A DNA stretch of 5,337 nucleotides, from positions 1 through 5,337 of the forward strand of contig USHI01000096.1 of NCBI GenBank assembly GCA_900554405.1. Direction: 5' to 3'. The notes below the pieces were generated by a model. That model saw only the letters and a program-made list of their open reading frames with translations. It had not been told where the DNA came from and ran no database searches. Of the stretch, positions 1-5,253 are shown one piece after another (positions within the stretch are counted from its first letter, which is position 1; each line of letters opens with the position of its first letter). The DNA is from an uncultured Eubacteriales bacterium (GTDB taxonomy: Bacteria > Bacillota > Clostridia > Oscillospirales > CAG-382). The position numbers and the translations under genes were made by a program.

Positions 1-73
1 CCCCCCTGCCGACAACTTCTTCTATGTTATTCCTCTGCTTGACTTCTTCCAGAAATTCACGCGAAAATGCCAT
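1..73 (-). CDS. dnaG: DNA primase, N-terminal fragment (cut by window edge)
   Basis: Only the first 24 codons are in the window. The reading begins MAFSREFLEEVKQRNN and continues IEEVVGRG, which matches the opening helix of DnaG primases (pattern: F-[IL]-x-E-[VL]-x-x-R-[ND]-[ND]-I-x-x-V-[VI]), just ahead of where the CHC2 zinc-binding domain would follow. DnaG makes RNA primers for the replicative helicase and polymerase at the fork. The start ATG (71-73) is preceded on the minus strand by a consensus AGGAGG (80-85) with a 6-nt spacer, so the start is well supported. The gene lies 32 nt downstream of the dgt-like gene, an order common in Clostridia, where rpoD usually follows. The zinc ligands and catalytic TOPRIM domain lie outside the window, so identity rests on the short N-terminus plus context. 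Confidence 0.8.
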   Translation of the reverse strand, partial: MAFSREFLEEVKQRNNIEEVVGRG

Positions 74-79
74 AAGCCG

Positions 80-85
80 CCTCCT
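80..85 (-). promoter_or_regulatory. Consensus ribosome binding site of dnaG
   Basis: The minus strand reads AGGAGG, 6 nt upstream of the dnaG ATG at 71-73. It lies in the 32-nt gap after the dgt stop codon and fixes the start of a gene of which only 24 codons are visible. I see no separate convincing promoter in this gap. A perfect AT-rich 10-bp palindrome (AATAATTATT, 101-110) covers the dgt stop codon, but it has no evident role. Confidence 0.8.
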
Positions 86-105
86 TTCGCGTTAATGCCG
101 AATAA

Positions 106-1101
106 TTATTTGTATTGCCACACCTTGGGAACAAACAGCTCCTCGAAGCAGCCGATAGCGTATCTGTCCGTCATGCCGGCGATATAATCCGCAGTGACCT
201 TGCCGACACCGTCCATAAGCGCGTATTTTGTATATTCATCGGGTATCTGCTCGGGGTGTGCGCCGAAATATTCGAAAAGGAATTCGATCATCCCGGCGAC
301 CTTGCCGTCCTCGCTTTTGGCAATTTCGTTATAATATACGCGTTCGAACATGAAATCGCGCAGCCTGTCCATTGCATCAGCATACGGCTCTGTAAGCCCG
401 ATTCCGTTTTCGGTGCCGTGTTCGATAGCGGCGCGGACAAGCGTGGATATCCGTTCGCTGTGCGTTCTGCCCAGCGTTTCGGATATATCCTCCGGGATAT
501 CCGCGGCGGATATGATCCCCGCGCGGACGGCATCGTCGATATCGTGATTGATATAGGCGATACGGTCGGCTGTCTTGACTATCCTGCCCTCGAACGTTTC
601 CGCGGGGATCGGCCCGGTATGGCAGAGTATGCCGTTGCGCACCTCATATGTAAGGTTCAGTCCTTCTCCTCCGTTTTCGAGCAGATCGACTACACGCAGG
701 CTCTGTTCGTTGTGCCGGAATCCGCCGGGAAGCAGGTCGTTGAGTGCACGTTCGCCGGAATGCCCAAAGGGTGTGTGCCCGAGATCGTGGCCGAGCGCCG
801 CCGCTTCGGTAAGATCCTCGTTAAGGCGCAGGGCGCGGGCAATGGTGCGGGCGATCTGCGTTACTTCGAGCGTATGTGTGAGCCGGGTGCGGTAATGATC
901 GCCCTCCGGCGCAAGAAATACCTGCATTTTGTGCATCAGCCGGCGGAAGCTCTTGCAGTGGATGATCCTGTCGCGATCGCGCTGAAATTCGGTGCGGATG
1001 GGACATTCCTCCGCGCCTTTGAGCCTGCCGCGTGTGTTTTCGGTAAGGAAAGCATCCTTGCAAAGGAAGCTTTTTTCGTAATCGTAGGTGACGCTCTTCA
1101 T
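106..1101 (-). CDS. dgt: HD-domain deoxynucleoside triphosphate triphosphohydrolase (dGTPase-like)
   Basis: 331 aa, cytoplasmic. Members of this family hydrolyse dNTPs to deoxynucleosides and tripolyphosphate and help set dNTP pools. The family-typical N-terminal block is present: RGR at 24-26, then PIRTEFQRDRDRIIHCKSFR (35-54). The HD-superfamily metal ligands are visible as H76 (THTLE), H105-D106 (LGHDLGHTPFGH) and a candidate fourth ligand D179 in ADRIAYINHDIDD; H109 and H114 are the usual extra active-site histidines. All key positions look intact. At 331 aa it is far shorter than E. coli Dgt (505 aa) and fits the compact dGTPase-like group, so strict dGTP preference cannot be assumed. 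The start ATG overlaps the permease stop as ATGA, with AGGGA (1108-1112) 6 nt upstream. It is followed by dnaG, linking dNTP control with primer synthesis. No defence or phage genes are nearby, so a housekeeping role is the simpler reading. Confidence 0.93.
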   Translation of the reverse strand: MKSVTYDYEKSFLCKDAFLTENTRGRLKGAEECPIRTEFQRDRDRIIHCKSFRRLMHKMQVFLAPEGDHYRTRLTHTLEVTQIARTIARALRLNEDLTEAAALGHDLGHTPFGHSGERALNDLLPGGFRHNEQSLRVVDLLENGGEGLNLTYEVRNGILCHTGPIPAETFEGRIVKTADRIAYINHDIDDAVRAGIISAADIPEDISETLGRTHSERISTLVRAAIEHGTENGIGLTEPYADAMDRLRDFMFERVYYNEIAKSEDGKVAGMIEFLFEYFGAHPEQIPDEYTKYALMDGVGKVTADYIAGMTDRYAIGCFEELFVPKVWQYK

Positions 1102-2654
1102 TTAATATCCCTTTTTGCAAAAGTGACAAAGCCGATAACGGCAATAACTATCGTAAATACGGGCAGAATCACCGCGCCGTGGAGAAGGTCGAGCCCTGCA
1201 CCGGCACCAAGAAAACCGGCGTTAAGCAGCCCGATAATATCAAGATTCTCGTTGGAGGCGAAAAGCCCTTCGGTTGCAAAATTCCACAGATTACTGTACA
1301 TCGACGGCAGATAACGGACAATACCTGTTATTTCCGCCCTGCGGCAGAGGGCGTAGATGATATAATTGACAATGTTTCCGAGCGCAAACCAGAGCATGGG
1401 GAGTACCGTGGAAACGGGCGTGCTCCTTGTAACGGCCGAAAGCACGAACGCGAGGATCGGGTATGCGACGGTACCGAGCGAAGCAAGTGCGCACCTGCCG
1501 ATAAACCAAATCCCGAAGGAGCAGCTTTTTACCGTGGTGCCGTCATACCACAGATAGGGCTGAAGATAATCCGAAAAGCCCATCATAATACCCTTGATGA
1601 GCCAGTATGCGAGCACGCCGGCTATAAGCGCGGAATAGACCGCGGTGAGGCACGCCGCCAGCTTTGAAAGAAGTATTTTTGTGCGGGATACGGGGCGTAT
1701 AACGAGCATATTGACGGTCTTGCGGGAAAATTCGGAGGAAACGCTTGCTCCGGCGAGAAACACGCCGAAAACCGCAGCCGCGGAAAACACAAAGCCGAAA
1801 ACTCCGAGCAGTGCACTGCGAGAGCCGCTGTTGGTATAACCCGCGGTGGCGGTATCGGTCACGCCGTGCTCGAGCGAATAGAGGTATATGGAAAGTGCTT
1901 CACTCCTTTTCCTTGCCTCTTCAAGAAAGTCTTCCAGATATTCGAGATACTTGTCGCCGCTGTAATAATTGCTGCCCAATTCCGCTTTTTCGGAAATAAA
2001 GCCGATCGCCGCAAGCTGCTTTTCCGCCCCGGAAAGTACCTTGCAGAAGGCATCTGTCCCGGGGATTGAAGCACTGTCAAAATTACAAATACCGTCGGCA
2101 AGCGAGAATAACTTTTCGTATTCGCTTTCTATCTGCAAAAACACCTGCTCCTCCGCAGAGGTAAGGGATTTTCTGTCGAAGTTCTTAACCGCATCAATAT
2201 ACTGCTCGTGATTCTTTTTGGCCATATCCGCTGTCCTTTTCTGTATAGATGCGAAATAGCCGGCGCTGTCGTTATCGTCGATATACTTCCAAAGGGCTTC
2301 CGTCTCTTTCTTTTGCTGATCGGCGATAACGGAGGAATCATATCCGATCTCGAATCGGATATGATCATCCTCGGGGTAATAGTCGCCGCCTTGGTATTGG
2401 TAACCGCCGGCCTGAATTTTGTTGTATACATCGTAGCGCCAGTCGTCCTCCGTGACACCCGCATCGCGGGCGCGTATACAATTTTCGCGCATGAATTCCG
2501 CGGAGAAGTCATCCGGATTGAGCGAATAACCGCGCCCGGAAAACGATGAACCCGCAACGAGCAGCGTAAGTAACGCAATAATGCAGATGATGATTATCGT
2601 TCCCTTGCGGCGGAAAAGCTTTATCATTTCGTTTTTGTAAAGTGCGCAGAACAT
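1098..2654 (-). CDS. ABC-2 type transporter permease with a large extracytoplasmic domain
   Basis: 518 aa integral membrane protein, partner of the ATPase encoded 18 nt upstream. The N-terminus (KNEMIKLFRRKG, 7-18) is the basic cytoplasmic segment typical of ABC-2 permeases, followed by TM1 at about 19-35. About 245 mostly hydrophilic residues (36-280), rich in Asp, Glu and Tyr, come next and are predicted to be outside. Then TM2 (about 282-303), a cytoplasmic stretch SSEFSRKTVNMLVIRPVSRTK (start 306, typical coupling region), TM3 (333-354), TM4 (385-406), TM5 (414-436) and TM6 (490-512), ending in a basic cytoplasmic tail. Segment limits are my hydropathy reading. Such pairs in Clostridia export lipids, peptides or antibiotics, or act in envelope stress; no substrate can be named. 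The gene ends by overlapping dgt by 4 nt, so dgt translation is probably coupled to it. A 12-bp perfect inverted repeat lies in the ectodomain-coding part. Confidence 0.88.
   Translation of the reverse strand: MFCALYKNEMIKLFRRKGTIIIICIIALLTLLVAGSSFSGRGYSLNPDDFSAEFMRENCIRARDAGVTEDDWRYDVYNKIQAGGYQYQGGDYYPEDDHIRFEIGYDSSVIADQQKKETEALWKYIDDNDSAGYFASIQKRTADMAKKNHEQYIDAVKNFDRKSLTSAEEQVFLQIESEYEKLFSLADGICNFDSASIPGTDAFCKVLSGAEKQLAAIGFISEKAELGSNYYSGDKYLEYLEDFLEEARKRSEALSIYLYSLEHGVTDTATAGYTNSGSRSALLGVFGFVFSAAAVFGVFLAGASVSSEFSRKTVNMLVIRPVSRTKILLSKLAACLTAVYSALIAGVLAYWLIKGIMMGFSDYLQPYLWYDGTTVKSCSFGIWFIGRCALASLGTVAYPILAFVLSAVTRSTPVSTVLPMLWFALGNIVNYIIYALCRRAEITGIVRYLPSMYSNLWNFATEGLFASNENLDIIGLLNAGFLGAGAGLDLLHGAVILPVFTIVIAVIGFVTFAKRDIK
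2337..2365. repeat. Perfect 12-bp inverted repeat with 5-nt loop inside the permease gene
   Basis: The left arm ATCATATCCGAT (2337-2348) is the exact reverse complement of the right arm ATCGGATATGAT (2354-2365), with CTCGA between them. In the permease mRNA this would fold into a 12-bp stem with a 5-nt loop. It encodes roughly residues 97-106 of the permease, in the extracytoplasmic domain. No U-run follows on the minus strand, so it is not a standard terminator. Possible roles are an RNA processing or stability element between operon segments, or a protein-binding dyad; none is shown. Confidence 0.85.
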
Positions 2655-2663
2655 GTTAGTTTA

Positions 2664-2673
2664 CCCCCTCCCC
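2664..2673 (-). promoter_or_regulatory. G-rich ribosome binding site of the permease, abutting the ATPase stop
   Basis: On the minus strand the ATPase stop TAG (2673-2675) runs directly into GGGGAGGGGG, which ends 9 nt before the permease ATG (2652-2654). The purine run is longer and more G-rich than the other sites here (GGAGGT, AAAGGA, AGGAGG). It probably serves as the Shine-Dalgarno site, allowing terminating ribosomes to re-initiate on the permease. Confidence 0.6.
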
Positions 2674-3572
2674 TATATTTTGCCGTGTGTCGCTTCGAGA
2701 TAAGTATCCTCAAGCGATTTCTTGCGGCGGTATACCTCGTAAAGATCGGTCTTCGCCGAAACGGCGCGCACCGCCGCGGGAACATCCGCACGCGGGATTG
2801 CCGCGGTAACGTAAGCCTCGCCGGAAACGCAATTGCAGCCGAGCAGCGAGAGCTCTTCGGCGGCAAGCGCGTTATCCGCCGCGCAGAAGATATATTCTTC
2901 CTTTTCGTCCGCAGCAGCGGGAGAAGTGCCGGAAAGCGTCTTTATATCCACGATCCTGCCGTGTTCGATTATCGCCGCCTTTGTGCAGAACTGTTCCAGC
3001 TCGGAAAGCATATGCGAGGAAACCAGCACCGCAGCCCCCTGCGAGGCAAGCCTTACAAGCGTTTCGCGGAGATCCTTCACGCCGGAGGGATCGAGCCCGT
3101 TTGTCGGTTCGTCAAGCACATAAAGCGAAGGAAGATGCAGCATCGCCTGTGCAAGACCTATCCGCTGCCGCATACCGAGCGAATACTTGCCCAGCTTTGT
3201 GTTGCGGTGATCGTAAAGCCCGACTTCGCGCAGGCATTCGTCCACACGCGCGGCGGGGAGCGAATAAAGGCGGGCGTATTGCATTAAGTTTTCCCTGCCG
3301 GAAAGGTAGGGATAAAGCTCCGGACTTTCGATAATTGCGCCGACGGAGCGTAACGCTTCATCGTGATTTTCCGCAATGTTTTTGCCGTTGATGTAAACCG
3401 TACCGCCGTCGGCGGAGAGCAGCCCGAGAATTATTTTTATAGCTGTCGTCTTGCCCGCGCCGTTCGGGCCGATAAAGCCGAGTATTTCCCCGCGGTCGAC
3501 CCCGAAGGAAACATCCGTGAGTATTCTTTTTTTGCCGAAGCTCTTGCTGATATTGCGTACCTCGAGTACCAT
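2673..3572 (-). CDS. ABC transporter ATP-binding protein (BcrA/drug-export type)
   Basis: 299 aa cytoplasmic ATPase that powers the adjacent ABC-2 permease. All nucleotide-binding motifs are present in order: Walker A GPNGAGKTT (35-43); the Q-loop region IIESPELYPYLSGRENL (80-96), with the Glu variant usual in BcrA-like proteins; signature YSLGMRQR (130-137); Walker B LYVLDEP (150-156) with catalytic E155; D-loop GLDPSG (159-164); and switch H187 in SSHMLSELE. A C-terminal extension of about 85 residues ends LEDTYLEATHGK, the usual tail of this subfamily. The start ATG (3570-3572) has GGAGGT (3583-3588) 10 nt upstream. It is the first gene of the leftward cluster. BcrA-type pairs often export bacitracin, lantibiotics or lipids under a two-component or GntR-type regulator, but none is adjacent here, so the substrate is open. 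Confidence 0.95.
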   Translation of the reverse strand: MVLEVRNISKSFGKKRILTDVSFGVDRGEILGFIGPNGAGKTTAIKIILGLLSADGGTVYINGKNIAENHDEALRSVGAIIESPELYPYLSGRENLMQYARLYSLPAARVDECLREVGLYDHRNTKLGKYSLGMRQRIGLAQAMLHLPSLYVLDEPTNGLDPSGVKDLRETLVRLASQGAAVLVSSHMLSELEQFCTKAAIIEHGRIVDIKTLSGTSPAAADEKEEYIFCAADNALAAEELSLLGCNCVSGEAYVTAAIPRADVPAAVRAVSAKTDLYEVYRRKKSLEDTYLEATHGKI

Positions 3573-3588
3573 TTTTCGTCTGACCTCC

Positions 3589-3627
3589 GTTTTCGCTATT
3601 TACGACTAATATATACGCGGCAAAACC
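3589..3627 (-). promoter_or_regulatory. Weak candidate promoter region for the leftward ABC-dgt-dnaG cluster
   Basis: Upstream of the ATPase ribosome site the minus strand is AT-rich and contains TTTTGC followed, 17 nt later, by TAAATA; an overlapping TATATT is a second possible -10. Neither has a good -35 (TTTTGC matches TTGACA poorly). A promoter must lie in this divergent gap if the cluster is transcribed from here, but the exact elements are uncertain. The candidate -35 coincides with one arm of the dyad at 3620-3636. Confidence 0.3.
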
Positions 3628-3636
3628 CGATTTTGC
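3620..3636. repeat. Dyad GCAAAA-CCCGA-TTTTGC in the divergent intergenic region
   Basis: Perfect 6-bp arms (3620-3625 and 3631-3636) flank a 5-nt centre. On the plus strand seven T residues follow (3637-3643), so it resembles a short intrinsic terminator, yet no plus-strand gene lies upstream to be terminated. Its half-sites match those of the second dyad at 3673-3701, which favours a regulator binding site near the leftward promoter. Both readings are inference. Confidence 0.45.
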
Positions 3637-3672
3637 TTTTTTTCGGCGGTAAATTTCCTTTTTATTTCCCCA

Positions 3673-3701
3673 CCGGGCAAAAAACGGAGCATTTTTGCCG
3701 G
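3673..3701. repeat. Larger dyad GGCAAAAA-N8-TTTTTGCC just upstream of the rightward promoter
   Basis: Perfect 8-bp arms at 3676-3683 and 3692-3699 extend to 10 bp (CCGG.CAAAAA / TTTTTGCCGG) if one G is bulged. The dyad ends 9 nt before the -35 element at 3710-3715. That placement and the similarity to the dyad at 3620-3636 suggest an operator or activator site shared by both divergent units. An alternative is an mRNA hairpin, but its position upstream of the presumed transcription start argues against that for the plus strand. Confidence 0.5.
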
Positions 3702-3709
3702 CTTTGCTA

Positions 3710-3738
3710 TTGTGTTTGCCGCTCTGCGGTGATATAAT
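3710..3738 (+). promoter_or_regulatory. Extended -10 sigma-A-type promoter for the DUF5685 operon
   Basis: The -10 is a perfect TATAAT (3733-3738) with an extended -10 TG (3730-3731, TGATATAAT). A weak -35, TTGTGT (3710-3715), sits at the ideal 17-nt spacing. The perfect, extended -10 can compensate for the poor -35. Transcription would start near 3745, leaving about a 20-nt leader before the ATG at 3767. A small CCGC/GCGG dyad (3719-3729) lies in the spacer. Confidence 0.75.
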
Positions 3739-3757
3739 ACGATGAAATATTGTGTTT

Positions 3758-3763
3758 GGAGAG
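3758..3763 (+). promoter_or_regulatory. Ribosome binding site that fixes the DUF5685 start
   Basis: GGAGAG lies 3 nt before the ATG at 3767, a short spacing but the only good match nearby. The in-frame GTG at 3752 would give a protein 5 residues longer. It has no upstream Shine-Dalgarno site and lies only a few bases after the predicted transcription start, so ATG 3767 is preferred. Confidence 0.6.
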
Positions 3764-3766
3764 ATC

Positions 3767-4630
3767 ATGTTCGGTTATATTCGCCCGATGAAAAGCGAGC
3801 TTTTAGTGAAGGACAGCGAGCTTTATTCGGCAGTGTACTGCGGGCTTTGCCGTTACGGCGGCAGGCATATTTCACACCTTACCCGGTGGATGCTAAATTA
3901 CGATTTCGTGCTGCTTGCGCTTTTGCGCATTTCGCTTTCGGGCGAAAAGCCGGAGGTATGCCGTAAACGATGCCCCTACCGGCTGCGGAAGAAGAACTGC
4001 GTTATCGCAGACGAAAGCTTTTCCGTCACGGGGCGGGCGTTCGGGCTGCTTTCATACGGAAAGCTTGCCGACGATATCGCCGACGAACGCGGTGTGAAAC
4101 GCCTTGCACGCAGATTGGCGAAGCCGATATATTCCCGCATTGCGAAAAAGTGCGGCGGAGACGAGCTGGAAAGCATTATCCGGCGCGGGCTCGAAGCCAC
4201 CGCAGGGGCGGAATCCGAAAAATGCTCATCGCCCGACCGTGCCGCAGACGGAAGCGCCGTCATGATGCGCGAAATAGCCGCATACGGACTCGAAGGAACG
4301 AACGCCCGCATCGCAGCGGAATGCGGGTATCATATCGGGCGGTTCGTCTATCTGATCGATGCCTTTGACGATGCCGAAAGGGATGAAAAGTCCGGCAGCT
4401 ACAACCCGTTCCTGCTTTATTACGGCGGCTACGGCGGCGTCGTCGCCGCGAGGAACGAAATATCCCAGACGCTTTGCGACAGCCTGAATGCCTTTTCACA
4501 CAGCTATGCACTCGCGCTCGAGGGCGAACCCGGCGGCATAGACAGGCTTATATTCAACATTACAGAGCTCGGCGGGAGAGCCGCCATACGGCGAATAGCC
4601 GAAAGGATGACCAATGAAAAACCCTTATGA
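3767..4630 (+). CDS. DUF5685 family protein with two Asp-rich motifs and clustered cysteines
   Basis: 287 aa from ATG 3767, predicted cytoplasmic and mostly helical; no signal peptide. The N-terminus MFGYIRPMKSELLVKDSELY followed by a YCGLC motif matches, from memory, the DUF5685 family of Clostridia, whose function is unknown. A CxxC (C25, C28) and a second group (C65, C69, C78) could bind a metal; this is inference. Two Asp-rich stretches stand out: DDIADE (102-107) and DAFDDAERDEKSGSYNP (198-214). The second resembles the DxxxDxxxGRxYxP block of squalene/phytoene synthases (D202, D206, G210, Y212, P214), and the first resembles their DDxxD block. Catalysis is not established. The last 17 nt overlap the J-domain gene, implying coupled translation and a shared task. 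A strong extended -10 promoter lies just upstream, so this is the first gene of its operon. Family call fairly sure; function unknown. Confidence 0.82.
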   Translation: MFGYIRPMKSELLVKDSELYSAVYCGLCRYGGRHISHLTRWMLNYDFVLLALLRISLSGEKPEVCRKRCPYRLRKKNCVIADESFSVTGRAFGLLSYGKLADDIADERGVKRLARRLAKPIYSRIAKKCGGDELESIIRRGLEATAGAESEKCSSPDRAADGSAVMMREIAAYGLEGTNARIAAECGYHIGRFVYLIDAFDDAERDEKSGSYNPFLLYYGGYGGVVAARNEISQTLCDSLNAFSHSYALALEGEPGGIDRLIFNITELGGRAAIRRIAERMTNEKPL

Positions 4631-5252
4631 CGTACTCGGAGTTCCGGAAAGCGCTTCGGACGAAGAAATAAAAAAGGCATACCGCAAGCTTGCCAAGAAG
4701 TACCACCCGGATAATTATACGGACAGCCCGTTAAAGGATGTCGCCTCCGAAAAAATGAAGGAGATAAACGAAGCCTACGACACCATACAGCGTTCGCGCG
4801 CTTCCGGCGGAAGCGCATACGGCGGCGGGAACACATACGGCGGCTATTCCGGCGGTTACGGCGGCAGGCAGAGCTATTCCGGCGGGGATATCTATTCCCG
4901 TGCGAGAATGCTTATAAACGCCGGCAGGCTTGACGAAGCCGAAATACTTCTTTCCGGCGTGGATACGGCAAGCCGCAGCGCGGAATGGCATTTTCTGATG
5001 TCGCTGCTATATTACCGCAAGGGCTGGATGCAGGATGCAAGAAACGAGATCAACACGGCGTGCGGCATGGATCCGTACAATGCCGAATACCGCAATGCGC
5101 AAGCGCGCATGAACCGCGGTTCCGCACAAAGCCCCTATGCCGGAACAACGCGCGACGGCGGAGGATGCAGCGCCTGCGATGTCTGCAATTGTCTGCTTTG
5201 CTCGGATTGCTGCTGTGAATGCATGGGCGGCGATCTCATCCGCTGCTGCTGA
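4614..5252 (+). CDS. J-domain (DnaJ-like) protein with TPR-like middle and cysteine-rich tail
   Basis: 212 aa, cytoplasmic; no signal peptide. Residues 3-60 form a J domain (YDVLGVPESASDEEIKKAYR at 5-24; HPD at 31-33; INEAYDTI at 51-58), so it should stimulate a DnaK-type Hsp70. A Gly/Tyr/Ser linker follows (63-92). Residues 94-165 look like two TPR-type helical hairpins (AGRLDEAEILL; AEWHFLMSLLYYRKGWMQDA), a protein-binding module. The C-terminus (185-212) holds 11 cysteines in 28 residues, ending CCCECMGGDLIRCC. It lacks the spaced CxxCxGxG zinc repeats of classical DnaJ, so it is a specialised J-protein, not the housekeeping chaperone. The start ATG has AAAGGA (4602-4607) 6 nt upstream and lies inside the end of the DUF5685 gene, suggesting that protein is its client or partner. 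The tail may bind metal or Fe-S, or be lipid-modified; unproven. Confidence 0.92.
   Translation: MKNPYDVLGVPESASDEEIKKAYRKLAKKYHPDNYTDSPLKDVASEKMKEINEAYDTIQRSRASGGSAYGGGNTYGGYSGGYGGRQSYSGGDIYSRARMLINAGRLDEAEILLSGVDTASRSAEWHFLMSLLYYRKGWMQDARNEINTACGMDPYNAEYRNAQARMNRGSAQSPYAGTTRDGGGCSACDVCNCLLCSDCCCECMGGDLIRCC
4806..4886 (+). repeat. GGC-rich low-complexity repeat encoding the Gly/Tyr linker
   Basis: The DNA repeats units such as TACGGCGGC and TATTCCGGCGG (the latter near 4846 and again near 4876), encoding residues 65-91 of the J-domain protein. It corresponds to the G/F-type flexible linker that follows J domains, here with Tyr in place of Phe. Such stretches can expand or contract by slippage, so its length may differ between strains. 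Confidence 0.6.
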
Positions 5253-5253
5253 T

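Noticed and set aside
972..981. Palindrome CGCGATCGCG
   Set aside because: It encodes the conserved RDRD stretch of dgt, so protein constraint and codon choice explain it.
115..1314. Long open frame (399 codons) on the plus strand
   Set aside because: It lies antisense to dgt, whose conserved HD motifs and start are clear, and has no recognisable domain or good ribosome site. Long antisense frames are common opposite GC-rich genes.
2685..3287. Plus-strand open frame of about 200 codons opposite the ATPase
   Set aside because: The minus-strand ATPase has every nucleotide-binding motif; the opposite frame is a compositional shadow with no family resemblance.
3620..3643. Terminator-like hairpin plus T-run on the plus strand
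   Set aside because: No plus-strand gene precedes it, and the stem is only 6 bp. A regulatory dyad is the more likely reading, so it is not called a terminator.
3752..3766. GTG start giving a DUF5685 protein 5 residues longer
   Set aside because: It lies only a few bases from the predicted transcription start, has no ribosome site, and family members begin at the MFGY that follows.
4305..4327. Inverted repeat CCCGCAT-N9-ATGCGGG in the DUF5685 gene
   Set aside because: Only 7-bp arms in a GC-rich coding region, with no T-run and no positional logic; probably chance.
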